Numbered from the stretch's first letter, positions 44,490 through 55,852 are shown. The stretch: 64,000 nt of DNA from Trachythela sp. YZ-2020 (GCA_016169945.1 JADLSH010000387.1:124001-188000); one strand, 5' to 3'. The notes: a model not told the origin generated them from the sequence alone. A program made the numbers and translations.

Positions 44490-45120
44490 GTTATTTGACA
44501 TATTTGGATAGCTCTTTCAATTATGACAAATTGAATTTTATTCCGGATATCTTTTAAAAATGTTTTTCTTTGCTTTCTAGCCTTCTGTGGTCAGTAAAAC
44601 AGAACTGAGAAATTTTGGAATTTGCTTTCCCAACCGCCATTACTGTGTTGTGTATTGCGTGTCCATATGCCTTGGGCCTGGCCACGCCGACCGCTGTTAT
44701 GGTAGGCACTGGTGTGGGTGTTCAGAATGGCATATTGATCAAAGGACGAGAACCGCTAGAGTCTAGAGACCACTCACAAAGATAGTGTTTTATGAAGTTT
44801 AGTTTTTACATATGCAATTAATTGACGGTGGTACAGAAAAATTTTCAAGGTGTACACCAAGCCCATTTATCACTTGTTTACATATGTAAAATGTAATTTA
44901 ATGTCAATGTAATTACTACCAAAAGAGAGAAAAAAAAAGGCGATGGGGGTGTTATTTGAAATACTGAAAACTCGTTTAGTTTGGCAGTTGTTCAAAGAAT
45001 ATATAGTAGTATCGCAACTCGCCCATGCTCGCTCCGAAGCTGAGATCAGTCACTTTTAGTTAGATGTACTGTGATGCTAATTATATCCACGACCTATATT
45101 TACGAATACAGGCAAATTTG
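44490..45120 (+). pseudogene. ATP7: ATP7 duplicate, copy of the CPC exon and flanking introns
   Basis: 44490-44580 matches the intron before 12405, and 44581-44780 matches the exon itself. A 4-base insertion (CTGA after ACAGAA) and a 7-base insertion near the end shift the frame, CPC has become CPY (TGC-type codon to TAT), and the donor is lost. The intron match resumes at about 44975-45105 (13015-13140). Confidence 0.93.
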
Positions 45121-45301
45121 GACAGCTCATGAATATGTCATTTGATCCCATAGGGGTCTGAAGGGTTTTGCCCAAGATTGTACCTGCGATAATATATTGT
45201 GCACACGTCCCCCCTCCCAACATTTTTCATCGGATTTAAACATGTCTCGAAAGTGGTCTTGAAGTAGAGTGGGGGGAATCGTCCCCTCCAAGTTTCTTGA
45301 C

Positions 45302-45910
45302 GAATAAGTTTGTCCAGTGAATTTCTTTCTTCCCGTGGTTGCTACTGCTGAAGCAAACAGTGATCATCCTCTAGGCAGTACTGCCTAGAAGTAACTTAAC
45401 ACTGCGGTTCGGTTGCGGTTTGTGAGGTTAGCGTGCGCAGTTTGTGCGGTTAGCAGGTGCGGTGTGTGTGGTTAGGGGGTGCGGTTTGCAGATGCGGATC
45501 GTGCGGTAATCACACCACAAACAGAAAAACCACTGCGCGTGACACGCGGTTAACCGCGTATTTGTGTTAAGTTACTTCTAGCAGTACTGTACGCTATCAT
45601 CAATGACGCCAAATAAGTAAGTTATAGTTGTAACTGGACACCACGAAAACACCACGACCTCTACCACATGTACTTCTCGATTCAGTGAAGAACACAAGGA
45701 AGGGAGGGGCGAGGGGAGGGCAACCGCCACCCCTCACAATTTTCTAAAATTTTCTCCAATATAGCTGACCAACTCAACTAAAAGCAAATTAGCATTAAAT
45801 TTAACACATTTCGAGGATTCTGTAAATTAGCCCAACCAACATTTCGCAAAGTTTCCGCCAACACTTACAGGAAATATGAGCCAACTAACCTTGAATTAAA
45901 ATTAATATGT
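45302..45910 (+). pseudogene. ATP7: ATP7 duplicate, truncated DKTGT/SDHPL exon and intron
   Basis: 45302-45374 and 45590-45614 match the 3' part of exon 13239-13421 (AEANSDHPL). The DKTGT-coding start is missing, the exon is split by a MITE and a TAA replaces the last codon. The following intron matches 13422-14030 without its MITE. Confidence 0.92.
45384..45580. mobile_element. MITE with 9-bp flanking repeat inside the ATP7 pseudo-exon
   Basis: GCAGTACTG occurs at 45375-45383 and 45581-45589. The inverted ends are TAGAAGTAACTTAACAC. The interior is GT-rich on this strand (GCGGTTAG, GTGCGGT repeats). A 9-bp duplication suggests a Mutator-like origin. Confidence 0.75.
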
Positions 45911-46624
45911 AACACTGAAATGCTGGATGTCCGATGGCGTATGTTCAAATTACATCGTCAAATGCCAAAATATGAGCAAAAACAAGTCGAACCTTGTGGT
46001 CCTTGCTTTGCGAAGCTTATTTTTAAGAATGCCGAGCATTAGCAAACAATAATATGCTGACAGGATAAGATAATTATCGATAATCATATGCTTGTCTCTC
46101 AACAAGCAATTTAGTGAACGAAGCTCACCCGGCTCATACACGGTTCTCGCTATTAAATATAGCTTTTTCTCGGGTTTTTAAGCACATACATTTTATATTT
46201 GCTAATTTCTATAACACAATGTTTACAAAAATAATGTTATAGTAAAACTATTTTAGTATAGTTAAAATATATAGGAAATAATGGTCTTTTTTGAACGGTT
46301 CTCACCACAAAACAGTAAAAGAACTTGATATCTTACTGCTTACTTTATAACGGAAGTGAGAATCGTTGCTCAAAAATCATCTATCACTTGGTTATATCGT
46401 CCTTAAAAGTTATAAAATCATGCAGGTATATCTGATATGCATGATGTCAGTCCTCCATAGCGATCTTGTTAAATATAAGTTGCTAAGAAGTAATTTACAG
46501 CGCATATAAGGCGTCAATATTTAGGTGAGAATCGTTGTGAGAACCGTCTCGTAGTGAGCTCAATGTCAATGTCACGTGTTTAATCAATAAACTAGTATTT
46601 TGTTCTGTAGCCCTTTCCAGCAAT
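45911..46624. repeat. Direct repeat of about 0.7 kb, copy 1
   Basis: Nearly identical to 47289-47998, from AACACTGAAATG to CCCTTTCCAGCAAT; differences are a few substitutions and small indels. Its left edge directly abuts the ATP7-homologous intron. Confidence 0.85.
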
Positions 46625-46860
46625 CACTGCGTCGACGCGTCTAGGCATACTTAATAGTAAATTATTGACAAATCTACAGAAGTATCTAGCGATGATTTAG
46701 AAACTCTATCCTTGAACTCCCTCCATGTTTCATGGTCGATTCCCTGTGTGTCGAACCTGCATCTGTAGATTGCTCTTAACCATGTGGAAAACATTTTCGA
46801 CCGGATTGAGGTCAGTCAATGAATAAATAACGTAAAGTTACTCCGTACATGATTGTCTGT
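46610..46860 (-). pseudogene. Tc1-like transposase C-terminal remnant
   Basis: Read on the minus strand: LTDLNPVENVFHMVKSNLQ (Tc1 S/PDLNPIENVW block, with the last catalytic acidic residue region), then in another frame IDHETWREFKDRV and LLSMPRRVDAVIAGKG (the SMPRR C-terminal block). Frameshifted and truncated; no intact TIR found. Confidence 0.75.
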
Positions 46861-47156
46861 GAACGTTAAATTATTTTTATGGATAATGGCGATGCGTTTA
46901 CAGACAGTCTGAGGTTTGCACACTTATATACATAGTGATGTCAAAGAATTTTCTTAGTCAGATTATTTCACTTAAAAAGTATATTTATTACTTTAGAAAC
47001 TAAGAACAGGTATTTTTTCCTTTCAGAGGAGCTTGTGTGGTCTTTATATAGGTCATTTTTCGGAGAGGGTAGGCATTTCTTATAGTATTTTTATTTGTGA
47101 GTAAAACTGCGCTATAAACTGTAAACTTAATCACATTTCGGACATGTTTATAAGAG

Positions 47157-47420
47157 ATGGATTACAATTGTTTGCGCAAAATGTGGAACTACATGCAAAA
47201 AGTTACTGTGCTAGAGAAGGATACGCCGTTTTTCGCGACTATTGACGCCCCTCTCGCTTTAGCGAGTGGGGCAAGTGTGGATCGGGTCAACACTGAAATG
47301 ATGGATGTCCGATGGCGTATGTTCAAATTACATCGTCAAATGCCAAAATATGAGCAAAAACAAGTCGAACCTTGTGGTCCTTGCTTTGCGAAGCTTATTT
47401 TTAAGAATGCCGAGCATTAG
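47157..47420 (+). CDS. Hypothetical 87-residue frame, partly in the direct repeat
   Basis: ATG at 47157. The second half (from about 47289) is shared with repeat copy 1, where the matching frame lacks the N-terminus. Contains CGPCF. No family recognised; it may be transposon debris. Confidence 0.2.
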   Translation: MDYNCLRKMWNYMQKVTVLEKDTPFFATIDAPLALASGASVDRVNTEMMDVRWRMFKLHRQMPKYEQKQVEPCGPCFAKLIFKNAEH

Positions 47421-47998
47421 CAAACAATAATATGCTGACAGGATAAGATAATTATCGATAATCATATGCTTGTCTCTCAACAAGCAATTTAGTGAACGAA
47501 GCTCACCCGGCTCATACACGGTTCTCGCTATTAAATATAGCTTTTTCTCGGGTTTTTAAGCACATACATTTTATATTTGCTAATTTCTATAACAAAAATA
47601 ATGTTATAGTAAAACTATTTTAGTATAGTTAAAATATATAGGAAATAATGGTCTATTTTGAACGGTTCTCACCACAAAACAGTAAAAGAACTTGATATCT
47701 TACTGCTTACTTTATAACGGAAGTGAGAATCGTTGCTCAAAAATCATCTATCACTTGGTTATATCGTCCTTAAAAGTTATAAAATCATGCAGGCATATCT
47801 GATATACATGATGTCAGTCCTCCATAGCGACCTTGTTAAATATAAGTTGCTAAGAAGTAATTTACAGCGCATATAAGGCGTCAATATTTAGGTGAGAATC
47901 GTTGTGAGAACCGTCTCGTAGTGAGCTCAATGTCAATGTCATGTGTTTTGTAAAACTAGTATTTTGTTCTGTAGCCCTTTCCAGCAATGTCTCGTCCG
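47289..47998. repeat. Direct repeat of about 0.7 kb, copy 2
   Basis: Second copy of 45911-46624. ATP7-like intron sequence resumes after it (about 48009, TTGCCTCTCGTTCGG as at 14584), so the 2.1-kb block 45911-48008 replaces the region that held the exon equivalent to 14233-14368. Confidence 0.85.
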
Positions 47999-48033
47999 CT
48001 GTGGGGGGATTGCCTCTCGTTCGGTTAGCATAA

Positions 48034-49415
48034 GGTAAACTGTAAAACATGGAAATGGAATCTGGATTCTTGGAATCTTGGAAACTTTCTATATTACACC
48101 AAGATGTATCTCTCGCTAATATATTGATTTCTATTATTTATTATTTTTGATACAGAATGCGTTATATTCTATACGTTATATATAAGATATTTTCGCAAGA
48201 TTATCGGCTATTTCCTCAGGTTTATTTTTACTTTAAATCACTTTCTAACACCTTCGCTTTGCGGCAGGAAACCAATTTCTATACAGGCGCCGACATAGGC
48301 AACAAGCTCGTTTGCATTTAAGAATTAACAGCAGTACTATGCCTAGACAGATAAACGCCAAGTATATATACATGTACGACTCCACTGCTAATGTGGTCGT
48401 ATAGGTTTATAGCCAAGTACAATTAGTACATATGTTCAGTTAATAAATCCAGATAAATCTAAATACATTACAAAGATAATATTGTCACATGTATGTCGGT
48501 CGTCGATGAAACCGTAAACCGAGACTTTACGGATGACTTTTTGTTAAAATTGAAAACTCGAGAAATAGGAAATTAACAATGTTTTTGATTACTGAGTTTG
48601 TAGATTGTTCAGAATTCCTCCTGCATGAGTTCCCACAACAAAACTGTAATACACAACAGTATATTATATAATCTTAACTCCTCTAGCTACATAAACTGGG
48701 TATGTGTAGTAGAAGTAGTATATATAACAGTACTCAGTGTCAGTTTCAATAATTATTCTAATAGCAGGCTGTATATATGTAATGGAATAAACACTTGAAT
48801 ATTATATCTTGTTAATTACGTAGTATGATGGGCGGTAAGCAGAGTTTAGAAAATTGAGATTAACAGAAAAATGCGGCAAATATGAATTTAATCTCTATGG
48901 GTGCGAATATACATTTAATTTTCGTCCAGTGAGTTGCTTTACGATACTAGGATTTTTAATACATCGTTTCGTACTCTGGATTTTACAACATGCAAGATTT
49001 CATCCTAGATATGATGCTATATTGTTTTCCTAATTAATTCATCCGGAAAGTCTCGGTTTACGGTTTCATCGACGACCGACATACATGTGACAATATTATC
49101 TTTGTAATGTATTTAGATTTATCTAGATTTAGTAACCGAACATATGTACTAATTGTACTTGGCTATAAACCTATACGGCCACATTAGCATTGGAGTCGTA
49201 CATGTATACTTGGCGTTTATCTGTCTAGGCATATAGTACTGCTGTAAATTCTTAAATGCAAACGAGCTTAACGTATAGAATATAACGCATTCTGTATCAA
49301 AAATAATAAATAATAGAAATCAATATATTAGCGAGAGATACATTTTGGTGTAATATAGAAAGATTCCAAGATTCCAAGGTTCCAAGATTCTAGATTCCAT
49401 GTTTTACAGTTTACC
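48034..49415. mobile_element. Long-TIR foldback element in the ATP7 duplicate
   Basis: The outer 380-500 bp on each side are inverted copies (GGTAAACTGTAAAACATGG ... complement). The left arm has about 120 bp missing from the right. Flanks GTTAGCATAA and GTTAGGGTAA suggest a target duplication of about 10 bp. No transposase frame. Confidence 0.8.
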
Positions 49416-49419
49416 GTTA

Positions 49420-50120
49420 GGGTAACACTGATCGATAACAAAAACAGGAGGTAATCGGTATATATATAGTCAAGTAAGTCACTTAGCTTGTGAAAGGATT
49501 TAGCTTAATAGCTGTAACGTGCTTTATTATTGCTACACTTTCGTGTATACCGTAAAACCTATTAAAGCCTTCACCTTTGAAGGGAGGCGGGCTTATTACA
49601 AGAGGGGGTCTTAATAAAGAGGAGGATTATACTGCAACGCAGCAAGTAAGAAACGCAGTAGACAAACATTAAGTTCCAGGTTAATTGATAAATCTATGCC
49701 GTACATAATTGTGTTTCTTAGTTGTGGAGGGGGAGTGGGTGGATTAATAGAAAGAAGGGTTACAAAATTTCTTCCTTTAATAAAAAAGAGGGCTTAGTAG
49801 AGAAGGGGTACTTAATTATTTAAGAATGGGCGCTAAATAGAGGACTTACGGTATGCAGTATTCGCTCTCTTATACAGCTAGCCTTTTCGCCATTTTTTTA
49901 ATTTACTGCTAAATGTTGTACTTGTTTGTATTGATGGTGAGTGTGGATAGATTTTTAATTAGTTTTTAATCTAGATTAACATATAATTAAGCCTCGTGAC
50001 ATCTCAAGTGTTTTATTAAAACCACAGACTTATAATTTAACATGCATTTTAACATAAAACAACGTTTCGACTGTAGTATATGCTAGGCACCATCAAAGTA
50101 TTTTACATGATATGTGAGAT
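49420..50120 (+). pseudogene. ATP7: ATP7 duplicate, intron and last 24 bases of the IGNREWM exon
   Basis: 49495-49905 matches 14640-15000. At about 49913 the match jumps to 15537 (TTGTACTTGTTTGTATTGATGG), so the micro-exon and most of exon 15416-15559 are deleted. 49980-50110 matches 15600-15720. Confidence 0.88.
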
Positions 50121-50844
50121 AGAAAATCGTAGGAACATTGTTTATTTAACTATATAAAATTAAAACATTTTATGCTAATAACTTGCACGCAGGGCTTTAG
50201 AATGACCCTATTTTAGCAGACCCGCTATGGGTATATATGCTACCATGGCAATTTCAGTCTCTTGTTGACAAGGAAACGACATACACGCTTCCATCTGCCA
50301 TGACCAGGTAATAGTTACTAAGGGACAATCCATATCTATTTTGATGGGGCTTGTATAAGCTAAGTAGGATAATTTGTACAAATAGTCATATTGTGTTTTG
50401 GTATAGAATTATACAATTTGGCGATAATGTTTAACGCTCTTTTGGGATAGTAATATATATAGGCTAATTAGTTTAATGAAAGACAGTCATATTTATCAGA
50501 AGGCGCTGTAAGGGTGCGGTCATGTGGAGACATCCACGCACTCTTCAATTTGAATACATGTAGGACTGCACTTCCACCATTTTCTGGAAAACAATTCTGG
50601 ATTAATTTCATCTTTTAATGCTGGTGTATGGAAAATGTATTCTATTGTTATTATTATTTATCAATCTTTATACAGGATAAAAACATCAGTGTTTACAAGT
50701 ATATACAGCTGATATAACATGCAACTCTGCTATCCTTGTTTGTCCTGTTTCAGACTGAGAATAAGAACAATTTCTAGTTATAATAAGTACAAGCAATAAA
50801 AGAAGCTACCTAAAAAGTTAAAATCTATACTAAAAGATTAAAAT

Positions 50845-52265
50845 CTATGCTAAAAGTTGAGATTGAAAGTGGTCAGAAATGAGTGACCTAAACTCTGTGA
50901 TTTCTTTTGCCAACCTAATTTCAATTGGAAGGCTGTTGAAAATCTGTGCTCCAGCAAAATAAAAGCTTTGTTTTGCAACTTCAAGTTTTACTTTCGGTAA
51001 TTCAATCAAAGCGTTGTTGTTTCTTGTTGATTTTTCATGGCTCAACCTTTTAAAATAGTTGTCAAAGATTGAGCTATTTGTTTGTTTTTCGAGACATTTC
51101 TTAACCAATAGACAGCAATGACGTTGAATTTCGGTCAGAATACAGTTGAGGTGATTGTTTCCAGTAATGGTCTTAGCTCTGCGGTGGAGAGATGCCAGTT
51201 GGTCCGTCTGAGTTCTTGTATAAATAAGCTTGACCGACCAGCGTAAGTTAAAATCGGGAGTATCATCATGGTGTAGATTTTTGTTGCTGCATTAGTATTA
51301 AGATAGTTCCTAATATTCTGTAATAATCTTACGCGACTACTTGCTCGTTTGTAGGCTCGATCAAAGTTGGTATTTAAAGTGAGTGTACTATCCAGCACAT
51401 TCCCGAGGTACACATATTCTTTGACAAAAGATATGATAGTACCATCGTAGTAGATTTTAAATCTCTTCCATTTCGACTCAGTCTCCTGGCCGTCCCGAAA
51501 AGCATGGACTCAGTTTTTCCTTTCCTTAGATTTAATACAAGTTCATTTTCCCTACAGTAAGATCCTATGATCTTCATTTCAGCATTTAAAATGTCTTCAA
51601 TCACGTCTACGTTTTTGTTGGCATAGTAAATGACCGTATCATCAGCATACTTTATTACTTTAGAGTTCAAGGAGTCTGGAAGATCGTTAAAAAAGGTAAG
51701 AAAGAGCAAAGGCCCTAATATAGATCCCTGTGGCACACCACAGTAAACTGGTTCTGGTTCTGAAGTCATGTTTCCAAATGCTACAACTTGCTTTCGATTG
51801 AATAGATAGCTTGTGAACCACTCCAATTCCTTGCCTTTCACACCATATGCAGAGAGTTTATTTAGCAGGGGGGCGTGTCCGATGGTATCAAAAGCTTTTG
51901 TTAAATCCAAATAGACTACCCCAACCAGGTTGCCTTTGTTCATTTCGCTTCGTATATCATCACATAGAAGAGCTGCTGCTAATTTTGTAGAACGTTGTTT
52001 TCTGAATCCAAATTGTGATTCAGATAGAAGTTTGTTACTTTCAAGGAAGTCAATAAGTTGGTGATGGATAGCTTTCTAGGATTTTCGAGAGAACCGGAAG
52101 AACAGAAATTGGTCTATAATTCTCCGGGAGTTTATGGTTCCCCGACTTAAAAATCGGTGTTATTCTCGCTGTTTTCCAGATATCAGGTACAGTTCCATTT
52201 TTGATCGAAAGATTTAGTATGTGGCACAATGGTCCAGAAATATGAGCAGCACAGTCCTTTAGCAA
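50845..52265 (-). pseudogene. LINE ORF2 C-terminal part: reverse transcriptase, frame breaks
   Basis: RPISVLPVLSKILE (52050-52265), DLTKAFDTIGHAPLL, CGVPQGSILGPLL and VIKYADDTVIYY (51374-51943), then GNVLDSTLTLNTNFDRAYKR and the C-terminal FNSLPIEIRLAKEITEF block (50845-51108). Three or four frame changes separate the parts. Confidence 0.88.
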
Positions 52266-53941
52266 TCCTGGGGTAGATCGTCAAGCCCAGTGGCTTTGTT
52301 CCTACGTAGGGTACGAAGTTCTTTCTCAACAAAAACTCTTGATATGCAGTTGAAAGAAAAAGTTTTGTTGGTGCGATTTGGTAATTTCGTAGTAAATCGC
52401 CAGATAAAATCCATCAATGGTATTGACTTTTTCTTTAGCGATGAAATAGCATTTTTAAAATAATCACTGAAATTTTTTGTTTTTTCACTATCTTTGCTTT
52501 GTACTGGAAATTTGCATGACTGTGTGGGAAAAATACTTTTAATTGTGGCCCAGAACTTCCGAGGATTTTCGCTATTTTCATTTAACAAATTCTGATGATA
52601 AGCTGCTTTAGCTCGCTTGACTTGGTTGGTGCAGAAATTTCTCATACGTTTATAAGAGATCCAATAAGCTTGGCTTTTTGTCTTTCTGGCTTTACGCAAC
52701 AATTTGTCCCGATCGTTCATTGACTTTTTAATATCTCGAGATAACCAAGGGCAGTTTTTCCCTCTTATCCGCTTCTCGACTTCAGGTGCATGAAGGTCGA
52801 ATACTGATTTTAAGCTACGGCTAAAATATTCAAGTGCTGCCGATGCGTGAGTTTCTTGGTAGACTGGCTGCCAATTGATTTTCGATACATCTTCATTTAA
52901 GTTGTTTGGGTCATAGTTTGCATAATTACGGCATTTTATTGTTCTTGGTTCAAACTTTTGAGAATTTAACTTTCTTACGCAAGCAATCATGTCGTGGTCA
53001 CTAAGCGACGTTACAATAACCTCGGATTTCGATATTGTTGACGGTCTATTTGTAATTATCAGGTCAATCAACGTTGAGGATGTCTGGGTTGTACGTGTTG
53101 GTTTCTTTATCAACTGTTTGAAACCGTTCTGTGTAATAGTTGTTTTGAATTCGATGTTTTCATGGTGATTTTTATAGTTGACATTGAAATCGCCTAACAT
53201 AATAGCCTCTTTGTTTTCCTTTACCACGTCGCTTAAGTGGCTTTGTAATGACTGATTATAGTTCATAGGTAAGTAATTAGAGGTCTCTGGAGGGCGATAA
53301 AAGCAGCCAACGAAAAATGATTTAGAATTTTTGACTGTAATTTCAATCAACAGAGCCTCCGTGAGAGATTTTTCTAAGTCATACCTTCGTGTAAAACTAA
53401 TGTTATTTTTAACAAACATTGCAACTCCACCTCCTTTTCCTTGATCGCGATCACGATGAATAAAAGTATAACCATCTAATTCACAGTAAGTGTCCCCGTT
53501 TGCTTTCGTTAGATGCGTCTCTGATAAGGTTATAATGTCAATTTTCGGATGAGCAACTACAAACTCTTGTAGCATGTCAAAATTACTTACAAGTCCTCTG
53601 ATATTTTGATGGACAATCTTCAATCCCCTGCTCGATAGGAACTGCTGGAATTGTTCTCTCGAGAGCGACGATGGGCCAGGTTGACTTTCCACATCCCCAC
53701 AGAGGAGAAGCAATACAAAAATCACGCTCTTCTTGTGCCATCTCAATCCGAAATTATGCGACTTCTTGTAAGCAAACAAGGACGAGATATACAAATTTTC
53801 CTTGCCCGTGTATAAATCTTGTTTTAATAACGTTCTACTAATACCATCCGGTTGGGTAAAAGCAGGATATTTAACCGTACAACTTAATAAAGATATAAAC
53901 AACACGAGAGCACATACTAACACGTCATGCCTCACCGCCAT
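52259..53941 (-). CDS. LINE ORF2 N-terminal part: 2A-like leader and APE endonuclease
   Basis: ATG at 53941. A hydrophobic, signal-like start (MAVRHDVLVCALVLFISLL) is followed about 80 residues later by LLLLCGDVESQPGP, a 2A-like motif with Gln in place of Asn. The endonuclease follows: HQNIRGLVSNFD, SETHLTKAN, GGGVAMFVKNN, GDFNVNYKN, LIDLIITNRP and SDHDMIACV. The frame is lost at 52259 just before RT motifs that continue in another frame. Encodes a retrotransposition endonuclease if expressed. Confidence 0.85.
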   Translation of the reverse strand: MAVRHDVLVCALVLFISLLSCTVKYPAFTQPDGISRTLLKQDLYTGKENLYISSLFAYKKSHNFGLRWHKKSVIFVLLLLCGDVESQPGPSSLSREQFQQFLSSRGLKIVHQNIRGLVSNFDMLQEFVVAHPKIDIITLSETHLTKANGDTYCELDGYTFIHRDRDQGKGGGVAMFVKNNISFTRRYDLEKSLTEALLIEITVKNSKSFFVGCFYRPPETSNYLPMNYNQSLQSHLSDVVKENKEAIMLGDFNVNYKNHHENIEFKTTITQNGFKQLIKKPTRTTQTSSTLIDLIITNRPSTISKSEVIVTSLSDHDMIACVRKLNSQKFEPRTIKCRNYANYDPNNLNEDVSKINWQPVYQETHASAALEYFSRSLKSVFDLHAPEVEKRIRGKNCPWLSRDIKKSMNDRDKLLRKARKTKSQAYWISYKRMRNFCTNQVKRAKAAYHQNLLNENSENPRKFWATIKSIFPTQSCKFPVQSKDSEKTKNFSDYFKNAISSLKKKSIPLMDFIWRFTTKLPNRTNKTFSFNCISRVFVEKELRTLRRNKATGLDDLPQDC

Positions 53942-54099
53942 GCTTATTGTGTAGTGTGTTGAGATTAATAACCTAAAGACAACTGTCAAGTAAGTAGTTA
54001 TGTTTTTGGTGTTCTTGCTTATTGTGTCGTCTATAGATTACGACAGCATCACAAGGAAATTTTACCCTTGGCAAAAAAAATCAAACAGTTTTCTCAGAA

Positions 54100-54790
54100 A
54101 CCATATGTGTTTTTATCAAATTGAACGTCCTACTGTATCAGTCAACGTCCCGTATGCATGCATGCATCCTGTTTGTACAAAACCTTAACTTGAATTCTTT
54201 TGTTCATTAAATATATTCAGATCTGGTAGTTGGCATGATATGTATAGCGGACTCGCCAAAACATGAGGCCATACCAGCTCTTTCTGCCTTACAAAGGATG
54301 GAAATTAAGGTCGCCATGTTGACTGGAGACAACACACGAACTGCTTGGGCGATTGCGCAACAAGTAAGTTACTAGATTCCCTGAAACAAGAGCCATGAAA
54401 TATATATACCTATGGGCTATATGACCTTGGAGACCTTTTGAAAATATCTCAAACGGAAGGGTTCAGTGTACGTGGTATGCCGTGGTATGATACAATTAAT
54501 ATGCCGTCCTTGTTTGTGTCTAAACTATAATCGATTAAATAAGAGGATTAAATACACTACTATACAATCATGTATTTCGAGCAAATACATGTATAGATCT
54601 AATCAACATTCATATTTTCGGATTACTTCCATGTCTAGTAAATTGGGACATAATAGCTGACTAGGTCTATGTTTAACCTACACTGCAACATTAGAGCCAT
54701 TACAAATTATCCCGAAACCTTCCTATTGCATATTTTAGAACGATAGAATGGACGTTATAGTGTATAATAGTATGGTTTTTATACTTACAT
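54100..54790 (+). pseudogene. ATP7: ATP7 duplicate, last segment
   Basis: Matches 16180-16410 (including the MLTGDN exon), then intron sequence 16920-17290 with the GDGVND exon deleted (about 54480-54780). Homology fades after 54790, before the last two coding exons. Confidence 0.9.
54221..54363 (+). CDS. ATP7: Intact duplicated ATP7 exon (MLTGDN)
   Basis: Same length (143 bp), acceptor and GTAAGT donor as exon 16260-16402. Five of 47 full codons are changed (P to H, Q to P, I to L, T to A, G to E); MLTGDN is kept. With its neighbours broken or deleted it cannot contribute to a working pump, so its openness is probably chance. Confidence 0.6.
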
Positions 54791-55852
54791 TAAAATTATA
54801 TATCGCATAGTGAAAATATTTTACAAATGTGAAAATATAAACCATCACCCAAGTAAATAGAAAAGGAATTTCCCTGGTTCTTGGAAGCCTTACTCCAAGC
54901 ATATAAAATTGAGATCCATATAAGGCCACGCCAAAGATTTACTTCAAAAAGCAAGTCGGTTTTATTCCTAGAACTTGCGCCCCGCGGACAATTAAACTGA
55001 TTCGTTCGCAGAATTTGCTTTCGTTTAGACGTTCATATAACCTCGCATTTACAGATTTTGATATCATTCTTAGCAGTGTTACTTTTCGTTCTGGTCGTTT
55101 CTATCATCGTCGAGGCGATATAACGTTAAAACTGCAGATCTGGCAAGGTAAGTTGACACATTGAATATATGAATTTAATTATTTAATCGTATATAATTAT
55201 AGGCTTGATAGTAGTAATAATAATGGCATTTTTTAAACACGATGGTGGTTAAATAAATAAAGCTTGTGGGGTTGTGGCTTCCTACAAAAAAAGTGAATTG
55301 TAAAGTAACGTAAAGTGAAGTACTTTGCTATTTTGCTAAGTAAGAAACTTGGTTTAGCGGTGTAATTTGGGTTAATATTAAATAATATAAATTGGGGAAA
55401 GCAGAAACTGTTGTATCAGGCTTGTAAGGAGTACAACGCTTTAGACTATAACATTAAGTCAATTCCTCAATTAGCTAGTTTTCGAAATATAGTTTTTAGA
55501 ACTCCATATATCCATGATTTAATGAAACTCACTTTGAAACTTGCTCTTCCTTGTAATATAAAATTATCTTAGACTTAGTTCTATTTTTTGTATTGTTTTT
55601 CATGTATATATACGTAATAGCCTATATCCTGCATGCTTATTACTACTTTATAGTATAGACTTTTGTATTTCAATATTTTCTCAGGGGCCTTCTGAAAAGC
55701 ACAATATGTGATGTTGGTTTCTCCTGAATAAATAATATTATCTATCTATTATTGGGCCTGGCCAGTTACACCATACCGGCGGATTCGCTTGTCACGACAT
55801 CAACATATGCCGTGACAAGCGAATCCCGTATTGTGTATTAACTGGGGCTTAA
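54791..55852. other. Gene-free gap with one small MITE
   Basis: A MITE at 55762-55845 has ends CCAGTTA and an inner hairpin GGATTCGCTTGTCACG / complement. No gene recognised. Confidence 0.5.

Larger units (their letters stand above)
50645..53990 (-). mobile_element. Nearly full-length LINE (CR1-like) on the minus strand
   Basis: Reads from about 53990 down to about 50645, ending in AATAATAATAAC-type A/T repeats. It has one long endonuclease frame (52259-53941) and RT fragments at 52050-52265, 51374-51943, 51135-51413 and 50845-51108. YADD and CGVPQGSILGPLL are intact. Only a few frame breaks are seen, so it is younger than the LINE in ATP7 intron 1. It interrupts the ATP7 duplicate. Confidence 0.9.

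Noticed and set aside
45900..46141. Minus-strand 63-residue frames at 45950-46141 and 47328-47519 as a duplicated gene
   Set aside because: Identical because they lie in the 0.7-kb direct repeat; no splice, domain or codon evidence.
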